From Cyanobium sp. WAJ14-Wanaka (GTDB taxonomy: Bacteria; Cyanobacteriota; Cyanobacteriia; PCC-6307; Cyanobiaceae), in the NCBI RefSeq assembly GCF_024345375.1, contig NZ_JAGQAZ010000004.1, positions 33,912 to 97,911 on the forward strand: DNA of 64,000 bases, written 5' to 3'. A program made the position numbers and the translations under genes. The notes under the pieces are model-generated. The model did not search any database. It was not told the origin of the DNA and worked only from the letters and a program-made list of their open reading frames with translations. Positions 32,156 to 42,074 of this stretch are shown here, piece by piece (position 1 is the first letter of the stretch; each line of letters opens with the position of its first letter).

Positions 32156-32335
32156 TCAGGAATTAATCTGGCCATCAATAATCTCAAGGATTATTTCCTC
32201 AACTGAACGGCCCGACAACTGGGATCGACGAGTCAGATATTCCATGGTCTCATCTGAGACCTCCAAATCAATGCGCTTTGGATATTTAGAGGGATCCAAA
32301 GAAAAATCAAATTCTGCAGATTTGTCCCCAACCAT
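32156..32335 (-). CDS. Small ribbon-helix-helix-like protein
   Basis: A 59-residue protein from the ATG at 32335. The C-terminal IDLEVSDETMEYLTRRSQLSGRSVEEIILEIID looks like a ribbon-helix-helix DNA-binding fold, as in antitoxins. A longer frame upstream would read through the hexanucleotide repeat as an (LA)n run and is not preferred. Lies downstream of another small RHH-like frame on the same strand. No toxin partner was found. Confidence 0.45.
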   Translation of the reverse strand: MVGDKSAEFDFSLDPSKYPKRIDLEVSDETMEYLTRRSQLSGRSVEEIILEIIDGQINS

Positions 32336-32370
32336 AAAACCAATTAGCAGTGAATTACTCGTAAATAGCG

Positions 32371-32399
32371 CCAGAGCCAGAGCCAGAGCCAGAGCCAGA
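32371..32399. repeat. Hexanucleotide tandem repeat (CCAGAG)n
   Basis: About 4.8 copies of CCAGAG lie between two small minus-strand RHH-like frames. The hexamer length keeps the reading frame, and copy-number change could alter spacing without frameshift. Confidence 0.85.
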
Positions 32400-32402
32400 A
32401 AA

Positions 32403-32567
32403 CTAGTCTTCCTTTCTGGATATGTCCAGGCTGAAGGCATCCTTTTCATTCAGGTACGCGACAACCGCCTCCCTCAAAAGGGCAAGAAGCTTTTTATTTT
32501 CAACAATCACCAACAGCTTAAGAGCAGTGTGCTCCTCCTCCGTAAGTGAAATGGTTACAAGTGGCAC
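32403..32567 (-). CDS. Small RHH-like protein (too short for most callers)
   Basis: A 54-residue frame with GTG start: VPLVTISLTEEEHTALKLL, then VENKKLLALLREAVVAYLNE and an acidic tail ending in SRKED. The beta strand followed by two helices suggests a ribbon-helix-helix protein. It sits 68 nt upstream of the similar 59-residue frame. No clear Shine-Dalgarno sequence, so the call is tentative. Confidence 0.4.
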   Translation of the reverse strand: MPLVTISLTEEEHTALKLLVIVENKKLLALLREAVVAYLNEKDAFSLDISRKED

Positions 32568-32828
32568 AAATCACACCATAGGCAATGAAACGATCCTAGA
32601 CCCAGATAGCCGAGCAAAATGCCATTAATGCAGCAAGGCACTAAAGCACCGATCCCGTAAAAAAATTCCGTCGTACGAATAGCCCAAGCCAATCCAAATC
32701 AGCATTGCAAACTTCTAATTGGGGCCCCAACTGTTCTCAAAATCCCTATCGGTTTTCATTTGGACCCCGGCAGACCCCCAGCCCCTAGCATCGGCAAATC
32801 GCCCTGAGCTAGCTCCGCCTGCTTCGCC

Positions 32829-33074
32829 ATGGACCCCCAAAACTGCTCCAGGATCCATACCCCCACCCTCGATGCAATCCAGCTGATGCTGCGGGATCTG
32901 CACACCCGCCACGACGAAATCCGCCACCGAGCAGCCTTTAGGGGCTGCACCAAGGAGCTATTGGCCGTGCAGCAGGAACTTGTCGACTACCTGCTCAACA
33001 AAAAAAGTGTCCTGATGGGCCAGTCGGGCTGTGAAAACACCAGCGAAACCCGCAACTACAACTCCTTCGTCTAG
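32829..33074 (+). CDS. Small conserved-looking protein upstream of the monooxygenase
   Basis: An 81-residue helical protein: TPTLDAIQLMLRDLHTRHDEIRHRAAFRG, then LAVQQELVDYLLNKK and a polar tail. No family recognised. The stop (33072-33074) directly abuts the GTG of the monooxygenase frame, which implies translational coupling. Confidence 0.55.
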   Translation: MDPQNCSRIHTPTLDAIQLMLRDLHTRHDEIRHRAAFRGCTKELLAVQQELVDYLLNKKSVLMGQSGCENTSETRNYNSFV

Positions 33075-33119
33075 GTGACTGGGGGCGTGGTGACTGGGAG
33101 CGTGGTGAACAGGAGCGTG
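33075..33119 (+). repeat. Three 15-nt tandem repeats at a translation start
   Basis: Three near-identical units, GTGACTGGGGGCGTG, GTGACTGGGAGCGTG and GTGAACAGGAGCGTG, follow one another in frame at the 5' end of the monooxygenase gene. Each unit offers GTG start codons. Confidence 0.85.
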
Positions 33120-34316
33120 GTGATCGTTGGGGCAGGGCCCACCGGAGCCTGTCTGGCCCTGATGCTCTGCAGGCAGGGAATCCCCGTATCCCTGGTGGAG
33201 AGCAACCCAAAACAGGGTCGCCCCTTTCGCGGTGAAGCCCTAATGCCCTCGGGCCTAGGGGCCCTTGATCAGATGGGCCTTTTATCCCTGATCGATCCAA
33301 TCCCCCACCGGGAGCTCAAGGGCTGGCGGTTTGTACTGAATCGCCGCGAACTGTTCCGTGTATCCGAACCCCTCGGCCCCTTGCCGGCCCAGTCCTGCAC
33401 CCTGGTGAGCCAGGAGCAACTGATCGATGGGATGCTCGAGCAGGCAGCCAGCACCGGAAACCTCGGCCTGATTGCGAACCGCTCCGCCAGCGCCCTCAAG
33501 TTTGATCCCGAGAGGCGCATCAACGGCATCCGCCTCAGCGATGGCAGCGATCTAGCTGCCGCACTTGTGGTGGCCTGCGATGGGCGCCAGTCCCGCCTGC
33601 GCCAACTGGCCCAGATCAGCCTGGAGGGCGGGGATAGCCAGATCGACCTGCTCTGGTTTCAGCTGCCCTGCCCGGAGGGCAACCCCTTGGAGGGTCAATT
33701 CACCACCCTGGTCGGGGAAGCCGGGTTAATGAGCCTGTTCGAGAGCTGCACCGGTTCACTGCAACTGGGCTGGGTGATTAGCCCAACAGAAGCCAGTCCC
33801 CAACGCAGCCAGCAGCAGTGGCTGGACCTTTTTGCCAGCCTTTGCCCGCCAGAGCTGGCCCAATGGCTTGGCCAACAAAGCAGTGGGCTCAAGAGGCCCA
33901 GGCGCCTGAGTGTGCAGGTGGGCCAGGCCGAGCGCTGGTGGCGGCCAGGACTGTTGTTGCTGGGGGATGCGGCCCATCCGATGAGTCCGGTACGGGCCCA
34001 GGGAATCAACATGGCCCTCAAGGATGCCTGGATTGCCAGCCAAGAACTGGTCCCGGCACTATTGGGAGCGGAGCACCACCTCGATCAGGCCCTGGCCTGC
34101 ATCGAGGCGCGGCGGCGACCTGAGATCAGCAAATTGCAGGCCCTGCAGGCAGAAGAGGCCAGGCGGGGCAAGCTGCTCCAGGGCCAGGGCCTCCTGCGTT
34201 GTGCCCTGAGCATTGGTGCCCCCCTAGTGGGCCCTGCCATTGGCCGCTACTGGAGCCAGCAGCAGCAACCGCTGCGCCAGGGCATTTCCGAGCCAAACGG
34301 CGCCATGATGGGTTAA
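33075..34316 (+). CDS. FAD-dependent monooxygenase (UbiH/PHBH-like)
   Basis: About 400 residues with the Rossmann FAD motif VVIVGAGPTGACLALML, a middle ALVVACDGRQSRLRQ (the DG motif) and the second FAD motif LLLGDAAHPMSPVRAQGINMALKDA, as in flavoprotein aromatic hydroxylases. The substrate is unknown. Several in-frame GTGs occur in the tandem repeat; GTG 33105 would place the FAD strand right at the N-terminus and is the best alternative start. Confidence 0.86.
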   Translation: MTGGVVTGSVVNRSVVIVGAGPTGACLALMLCRQGIPVSLVESNPKQGRPFRGEALMPSGLGALDQMGLLSLIDPIPHRELKGWRFVLNRRELFRVSEPLGPLPAQSCTLVSQEQLIDGMLEQAASTGNLGLIANRSASALKFDPERRINGIRLSDGSDLAAALVVACDGRQSRLRQLAQISLEGGDSQIDLLWFQLPCPEGNPLEGQFTTLVGEAGLMSLFESCTGSLQLGWVISPTEASPQRSQQQWLDLFASLCPPELAQWLGQQSSGLKRPRRLSVQVGQAERWWRPGLLLLGDAAHPMSPVRAQGINMALKDAWIASQELVPALLGAEHHLDQALACIEARRRPEISKLQALQAEEARRGKLLQGQGLLRCALSIGAPLVGPAIGRYWSQQQQPLRQGISEPNGAMMG

Positions 34317-34330
34317 CCCCAACTGCTGAC

Positions 34331-34777
34331 ATGGCCAGGTTTCAGATCCGCACCGCTGCCCTAGTTGGCCTCATAACAGGCGCGGCCGCTCCCCTACTGG
34401 CCCTGCCGCTCCAAGCCAACCCAAAGGAAATTCCCTTTCCCAGCAGCGAGGAGCTGCGCCAAATCCAACTCTTCAGCCTCGATTGCGGCCGGGAAAACAG
34501 CATTGAACCCTGCCAAAAAGCCCGCGCCCTAGCCGATCCACTGATGGATCACCCACGCCTTGCCGCCTCCTGCAAAGACACCCTCTGGATCATCCGCGAG
34601 CAGGCCAAACCCCAATCCCCAAACACCTACCAACATCGAGAAATCCTCAACAAAGCAGGTTCAGATGTGCTGGTGTTTTGCAAACAGCAAACCGGCTCCG
34701 TATTGGGCAGCAGTGCCGACGACGGCAAGGGCAAAAAGAAAACTACTTTTGGCCTAATCCAGAACCAGACCCCCTAG
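34331..34777 (+). CDS. Exported protein of unknown function
   Basis: A 148-residue protein with a signal peptide (RTAALVGLITGAAAPLLALPLQA) and four cysteines in the mature part (LDCGRE, EPCQKA, ASCKDT, VFCKQQ), which may form two disulfides. Helical spacing suggests a small periplasmic protein. No family recognised. It lies between the monooxygenase and pgm on the same strand. Confidence 0.65.
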   Translation: MARFQIRTAALVGLITGAAAPLLALPLQANPKEIPFPSSEELRQIQLFSLDCGRENSIEPCQKARALADPLMDHPRLAASCKDTLWIIREQAKPQSPNTYQHREILNKAGSDVLVFCKQQTGSVLGSSADDGKGKKKTTFGLIQNQTP

Positions 34778-36484
<1,707 letters not shown>

Positions 36485-36504
36485 CTCTGATAATCAGACC
36501 TTGA

Positions 36505-39500
36505 TCATTCTTGGGCCGCTGGGGTTTCCTCCGGGAACCAGCGGCTTTCTAGCTGCTTAACGGCCACATAGAAGGGCGGAACTACCCCCAGCGAGAGAAC
36601 GGTAGCCACCAGTAGGCCGCCAAAAATCACACTGCCAAGGGACTGCTGACTATTTGCACCTGCGGTGGTCGCCACCACTAAGGGCAGGAAGCCCGCCAGA
36701 GATGCGATGGCGGTCATCAGGATTGGTCGCATCCGCGATTCGGCCGCTGCGATTGCCGCCTCGGCATAGCCCATGCCTGCGCCTACGTGCTCCTCGGCCA
36801 CCTCCACAATCAGGATGCCGTTTTTAGCAGCCAAACCAATCAAGGTGACCAGACCAACCTGGGCGTAGATGTTGAGATCGATCGAGCGCAACGCCAGGAA
36901 AGCCAGGGCCCCAAGCATGGCCAAGGGAACTGTCATCAAGATAACCACTGGCGTTACATAACTCTCGTACTGGGCTGAAAGCACCAAATAAACCACCAAA
37001 ATACCCAGGCCGAAAACCAGCACGCTGGCGTTGCCGGCAGATAGCTGGAGGGCAGCAATACCTGTGAAGGCGTAGCCAATATTATTGAAATCAAGAGATT
37101 TGAAAATTTGCTGGATCGCTGTAAGGGCCTGGCCAGAACTCTTACCTATGGCCTCCGCACCCTGCACCAAAATGGTGCGGTAGAGATTGTAATGGCTGAT
37201 AACAGGGGGGGCACTAGATAGTTCTGCAGTCGCAAATTCCGACACCTGAACCAGCTTGTCATCCTTGCTTCTTACGTAGTAACTGAGCACATCCTCGAGG
37301 TTGCTGCGGCCGGGAGCCTCCGATTGGACATAGATATTGCGGACCTGGCCACTCTCATAGGTAAGGCCGGAGTAATTTCCACCTGCCAGCACAGCAATTG
37401 TTTGCATAGCCTGCTGAAAATCAACGTTAAGGGCTCCGAGAATGGAACGATCAATTTTGACGCCAAAGGCTGGGGCGCTGGGAATGAATTGGGTATAGAG
37501 GGTGGAGAATTGGTCACTGGCAGTGCCCTGGACAATCAGCTTTTTAGCCAGATCATCTAGCTGGGAAAAGCTATAGCCACCATTACTAAGGTCGTTAAAT
37601 TGGAAATAGAAACCTCCTTGGGCAGAGAAGCCTGGAATCGCCGGCGGCTGGGAAGCGACAGCCAGACCAGAACCTAGCTTCTCCAGCTTGGAATTTAGGC
37701 GAGCCACAATCGCTGGAGCCTTGTGATCTGCTCCTGAGCGTTCTGCCAGGGGCCGTAGACCAAAGAAGAAGAGACCCTGGTCGGGGCTAGAGCCATTAAA
37801 TCCAGAACCACTAATAATTCCCGCGGAGGTGAGATCCGGTTCCGTTTTAAGCACCTTGGCAATCTCCTTACCCATATTTTGGGTCTGGGAGAGGGAGGCT
37901 CCGTTTTGCAGTTGGTATATACCTAAGCCGTATCCCTGGTCTTCTTCAGGAATAAATGCTGTGGGCAGGGCTGAGAAGGCAAGCGCCGTAAGCACAATGC
38001 CCCCGGCCAAACCAGCCAGGATCAGCTTACGTTTTGCAATTAGTTGGATAAGCAGGGACGCATAGGTCTTTTCAAGCCGGCCGAACCACAAATTAAAGCC
38101 ATCAAAAATCACAGCCAGCCTGCTTCCTGCAAAGCCAAACACCACCAGCCCAAAGACATAGGCCAATGGGCCGAAAGAGGCAGCACTAAAACGACCAAAG
38201 GCAAGACCAACCAAGAGTCCCCCCACGGTCCAGCCCCAGCCCTTTGGCTTAGGTGGGGCTTCAGAGCGAAGGATCAGGGCCGACATCATCGGCGAGAAAG
38301 TCAGGGCGTTAAAGGTGGAAATGGCAATCGAAAAAGCAATGGTTAGGGCAAACTGGCGATAGATAATTCCTATACCACCCGGATAAAAAGCTAAGGGCAC
38401 AAACACTGCCATCAATACCAAGGAAGTGGCGACTAGGGCCCCGGTCAATTCACCCATACAGGCCATGGCCGCCTGCCGGGGTTTCATACCCCGTTCTAAA
38501 TTTTTGGAGACCGCTTCAATCACCACAATTGCGTCGTCGACCACGAGACCGGTGGCAAGCACCAAGCCCAGCAGAGTCAACTGATTGATCGAGAAGCCGA
38601 AGATCTTGATAAAGGCAAAGGTACCGATCAAAGAAATCGGGATTGCCAGGCTTGGCACAATAGTGGCACGCCAGTTCTGCAGAAACAGAAACAGAATCAC
38701 TAGAACCAACACAATCGCCAAGCCGAGAGCATCAACAACACCCTCCACGGCCGACTCAATGAATTGGCCAACATTGTAAATCTCAGTGAGGATAATCCCC
38801 GGGGGCAACTGGGATTGGAATTCATCCATCAGTTCAACTACCGCCTCTGACACCTGCAGGGCGTTGCTTTCAGGGGTTTGATAGATGCCAATCGTGACAG
38901 CAGGTTTGCCATTTATGTCTACCCCCTGGGTTGCGAAGGTGTTGAATCCATAGGTGGCCTCGCCTACATCGGCCAGGTGAAGCAAATTCCCGTTGGGTGA
39001 TTTTCCAACAATCAGCTTGTTGAGTTGCTCAACCGACACCAAGTTGCCGTTGTCTTCCACCAGAATTGGATAGGTGAACAACTGATCACCTCCAGCCGGT
39101 GGCCCGCCAACCAGACCGCCCACAGCTACGGAGTTCTGACTTTTAACGGCACTCACCACCTGGTCTGCGGTGAGCTGGTTCGCGGTCAACTTGGATGGAT
39201 CGACAAATAGCCAGAAAGCCGGGTTACTGCCACCAAAAAGAGTGGCCTGGGCGACTCCAGGTATGCGCTCCAATTGATAGAAAAGCTGCTCATAAATCAA
39301 ACCATTGATGTATGGCGCGTCGTACTGGCCCTTTGTTGATGAGACCTGATACGCCAACAGAATCGAAGGGGTGGTTTGAATAACAGATACACCTGTGGCT
39401 TTTACCTGGTCGGGGAGCTGGGGGTTAGCCAATGAGACCCGATTTTGAACATTGACCTGGTCAATATTGATATCTGTTCCCTCGTCAAAAAATACATTGA

Positions 39501-39774
39501 CCGTGCTTTGGCCCGTGTTTGTTGTAAGGGAGGAGATATATGCGGCCCCAGGCACTCCATTTATTTGCTGCTCCAGCACATTGGTGACTGCCTGTTCCGT
39601 AACCAGGGAGTTGGCACCTCCATAGTTTGCAGCCACCTGGATTTGGGGTGGAGCAATATTTGGCAGGTTTTCGATCGGCAAGGTGGGAATGGCGATCAAG
39701 CCCACCAAAATGATCAAGATGCTGCAGACCGTAGTTAGAACCGGTCTCTTGATGAAATTATCGGAGAGTGACAT
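36505..39774 (-). CDS. RND efflux transporter, AcrB-like (HAE1 family)
   Basis: A 1089-residue inner membrane pump with the usual two halves of six helices. Seen: SDNFIKRPVLTTVCSILIIL at the N-terminus, GLVVDDAIVVIEAV with the proton-relay Asp pair in helix 4, and in the second half VGLVTLIGLAAKNGILIVEVAEEH. It exports drugs or hydrophobic compounds with proton exchange. It lies 8 nt after an adaptor gene in an operon with two adaptors. Base composition is more AT-rich than in flanking genes. Confidence 0.95.
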   Translation of the reverse strand: MSLSDNFIKRPVLTTVCSILIILVGLIAIPTLPIENLPNIAPPQIQVAANYGGANSLVTEQAVTNVLEQQINGVPGAAYISSLTTNTGQSTVNVFFDEGTDINIDQVNVQNRVSLANPQLPDQVKATGVSVIQTTPSILLAYQVSSTKGQYDAPYINGLIYEQLFYQLERIPGVAQATLFGGSNPAFWLFVDPSKLTANQLTADQVVSAVKSQNSVAVGGLVGGPPAGGDQLFTYPILVEDNGNLVSVEQLNKLIVGKSPNGNLLHLADVGEATYGFNTFATQGVDINGKPAVTIGIYQTPESNALQVSEAVVELMDEFQSQLPPGIILTEIYNVGQFIESAVEGVVDALGLAIVLVLVILFLFLQNWRATIVPSLAIPISLIGTFAFIKIFGFSINQLTLLGLVLATGLVVDDAIVVIEAVSKNLERGMKPRQAAMACMGELTGALVATSLVLMAVFVPLAFYPGGIGIIYRQFALTIAFSIAISTFNALTFSPMMSALILRSEAPPKPKGWGWTVGGLLVGLAFGRFSAASFGPLAYVFGLVVFGFAGSRLAVIFDGFNLWFGRLEKTYASLLIQLIAKRKLILAGLAGGIVLTALAFSALPTAFIPEEDQGYGLGIYQLQNGASLSQTQNMGKEIAKVLKTEPDLTSAGIISGSGFNGSSPDQGLFFFGLRPLAERSGADHKAPAIVARLNSKLEKLGSGLAVASQPPAIPGFSAQGGFYFQFNDLSNGGYSFSQLDDLAKKLIVQGTASDQFSTLYTQFIPSAPAFGVKIDRSILGALNVDFQQAMQTIAVLAGGNYSGLTYESGQVRNIYVQSEAPGRSNLEDVLSYYVRSKDDKLVQVSEFATAELSSAPPVISHYNLYRTILVQGAEAIGKSSGQALTAIQQIFKSLDFNNIGYAFTGIAALQLSAGNASVLVFGLGILVVYLVLSAQYESYVTPVVILMTVPLAMLGALAFLALRSIDLNIYAQVGLVTLIGLAAKNGILIVEVAEEHVGAGMGYAEAAIAAAESRMRPILMTAIASLAGFLPLVVATTAGANSQQSLGSVIFGGLLVATVLSLGVVPPFYVAVKQLESRWFPEETPAAQE

Positions 39775-39782
39775 GTCCTAGC

Positions 39783-40928
39783 TCAGTTACTTCCATTGGC
39801 TATGGATACAGGCATCCCGGAGCGCAGCAGGGCAGTGTTACTAACCACCACTCGATCACCAGCCTTGAGCCCGGAAATCAAGGGATAGCGGTTCTTTTCC
39901 AGGGTTCCCAAGCGAACAGGCATTTGCACCACGATCGGGGTTTTAGGAGGAAGCTTTTCCAATTTTTCCTTACTTGCCAAAGGTATCTGGCTAGAGGTTC
40001 GAATCTTGAGAAGTACCTGACTAAGATTAAAAATTTGATAAACAAAAGGTTGCTGGGCCTGCATCATCACAGCCTGCACCGGCACCGAGAGCTGGGTACT
40101 TACCCCGGTAATTATGCGATTACGTACGTATTGCCCAGTTTTAAGCTTGCCGGAGAGGTTAGGGAAAGCAGCTTTTACCAAAACCGTGTTTGGAGAAGAA
40201 GTACTACCGCTAACGCCAAAATAGGGAGATATGAAAACCACCTTACCGAATCCCTTAAAGAGAGGATTTCCCTGCGTAACCAGCTCAACCGGCTGGCCCA
40301 ATTCAACCCGAGAGGCCTGGGTGGCCGGCACGTCCATCAAGGTCCATAGAGAAGAGTTATCAACAATCCCCGTAATTGCCTGGCCCTGGCGCACATAGTC
40401 CCCCAGCTTGACCGAATCAAGATCACCAACTACGCCACTAATGGGGGCCGTGACGTACTTGTAGCCCAAGGTGGCTGCGCTGGCACGCACCTGGTCGCTA
40501 CTTTGAATCGACTGGGTAACGTAGTAATCCCGATCGCGGGTGGAAACTGCGCCCTGCTCATTTAGAAAGATATATCGCTCAGCATTAACTCTGTCTTTGC
40601 GGGCAGCAGCAACACTAGAATTTAGCTCTGCTTTTTGTTGAACATTATCTAAAACAATTATCGGCTGACCGGCCTTAACCATTTGACCCTGCTTCGCCAG
40701 TATCTTTACCACTCGCCCATCAACTTCGGGCCTCAAAGCCACATCGGTGGTGGAAGCCAGCTGGCTAATCACCTCAATACTCGGGCTGAAGCTGGCATCC
40801 CCAATGGTTTGCACCTGCACCACCAGCGGCGGCCTAGGTGGGGGCGCAGACGAGCAGCCAGCCAAGGCCAGGGAACCCAAAAAAGGCAGCAACAGCAACT
40901 GCAATTTGGGGGTCACGGGGCTGGGCAC
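39783..40928 (-). CDS. RND periplasmic adaptor (membrane fusion protein) 1
   Basis: A 381-residue adaptor with a lipoprotein signal (FLGSLALAGCSSAP), lipoyl-like halves (RPEVDGRVVKILAKQGQMVKAGQPIIVLDN and ITAPISGVVGDLDSVKLGDYV region), a helical hairpin and a beta-barrel domain. It links the pump to an outer membrane channel. GTG start at 40928. It is 24 nt downstream of a second, different adaptor. Confidence 0.92.
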   Translation of the reverse strand: MPSPVTPKLQLLLLPFLGSLALAGCSSAPPPRPPLVVQVQTIGDASFSPSIEVISQLASTTDVALRPEVDGRVVKILAKQGQMVKAGQPIIVLDNVQQKAELNSSVAAARKDRVNAERYIFLNEQGAVSTRDRDYYVTQSIQSSDQVRASAATLGYKYVTAPISGVVGDLDSVKLGDYVRQGQAITGIVDNSSLWTLMDVPATQASRVELGQPVELVTQGNPLFKGFGKVVFISPYFGVSGSTSSPNTVLVKAAFPNLSGKLKTGQYVRNRIITGVSTQLSVPVQAVMMQAQQPFVYQIFNLSQVLLKIRTSSQIPLASKEKLEKLPPKTPIVVQMPVRLGTLEKNRYPLISGLKAGDRVVVSNTALLRSGMPVSIANGSN

Positions 40929-40952
40929 AAAAGAAGAACAGCTTGGCGAAAG

Positions 40953-42074
40953 CTAACGGACCCGGCCGACTTTGACAGCGGAGCCATGCCGCAAATTCAA
41001 TAGGCCGGCGCTGACCACCCGTTGACCTGGTTGCAGGCCCCGGATCACCGGATAGGAAGTGCCCTGCAACGGGCCCAACTGCACGGGGGTTTGAAGTGCG
41101 AATTGGCTGCCGGGTGGCAGGGAAGCCGTCGCCTCAGGCCTGCCACGGCCAGGGCGCCGCTCCAAATCGGCGCGGCTACCCAGCACATAAACAAAGCTCT
41201 GACCAGCCATTTGACTTACCGCCGTAAATGGCACGGCCAGGGCCCCGTAGCTGCCCAGTTCCAGCTGGGTGCGCAGCCGCAGACCGTTGCGCAGGGAAGG
41301 GTTGCCATTGGCAAAGGAGGCCTTGACCAGCAGCGATTGGCTGCCCACGTTGACCCCAGGATCCACAGAATTAACCACCCCAACCTCAATCGGGCGCTGG
41401 TTGATCGGATCAAGCAGTCGCACCGTTAGTCCTGGCTTCAGCCGATCGGCGTAGATCGCCGGCACATCGATGCGGGCCAGGAGGCGGCCGCTGCCCACCA
41501 TCTTGGTCAGGGGGCTACCCGCCTGAATCACGTCGCCGGCCTTGACCACAAGGTCAGCCACCGTGCCACTGATGGGGGCACGCAGCTGCCTGAAGGCGAG
41601 ATCCGCCTGGCGAGCAGTGAGCGCTTCACGGGCGGCTATGTACGACTGGCGGGCCTCGTCTCTCTGCAGGGAACTGGCCGCACCCTGCTTAACCAGATAG
41701 GCGTAGCGCTCGTAATTGAGCTTGCTGGTTTGCATCTGGCCGCGCAGGCTGGCCACCTCAGCCCGCAGCTGGGTCTGGTCGAGCACCAGCAACAACTGGC
41801 CCTGGCGAACCGCATCCCCCTGGCGAACAAGCAACTGCAAAATCCGGCCGCTGGCCTGGGCCGCCAATTGCACCTCCTGGGCCGCCTCCAGGGTGCTGAT
41901 TGTGTCGACCAGGTCGCTGAATCGGGTCAGGGCCACCGGCTGGGCCTGCACGGTCGGCAAGCGTTTGGCAGCGGGATCCGACGATTGGCAGGCGCCCAAA
42001 GTAAGGGCCGCCATAAGCAAACATGGCGCAGCGAGCTGGCGTAATGGGGCCACGGGAGTAAGGAGGGCAGCCAT
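40953..42074 (-). CDS. RND periplasmic adaptor (membrane fusion protein) 2
   Basis: A 373-residue adaptor with lipobox LMAALTLGACQS, lipoyl halves (AAQASGRILQLLVRQGDAVRQGQLLLVLDQ, LRAPISGTVADLVVKAGDVIQAG) and a DVPAIYADRLKPGL barrel segment. It is more GC-rich than adaptor 1. ATG 42074 overlaps the divergent rarA ATG; a GTG at 42053 also leaves a complete signal peptide and is a good alternative. Confidence 0.9.
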   Translation of the reverse strand: MAALLTPVAPLRQLAAPCLLMAALTLGACQSSDPAAKRLPTVQAQPVALTRFSDLVDTISTLEAAQEVQLAAQASGRILQLLVRQGDAVRQGQLLLVLDQTQLRAEVASLRGQMQTSKLNYERYAYLVKQGAASSLQRDEARQSYIAAREALTARQADLAFRQLRAPISGTVADLVVKAGDVIQAGSPLTKMVGSGRLLARIDVPAIYADRLKPGLTVRLLDPINQRPIEVGVVNSVDPGVNVGSQSLLVKASFANGNPSLRNGLRLRTQLELGSYGALAVPFTAVSQMAGQSFVYVLGSRADLERRPGRGRPEATASLPPGSQFALQTPVQLGPLQGTSYPVIRGLQPGQRVVSAGLLNLRHGSAVKVGRVR

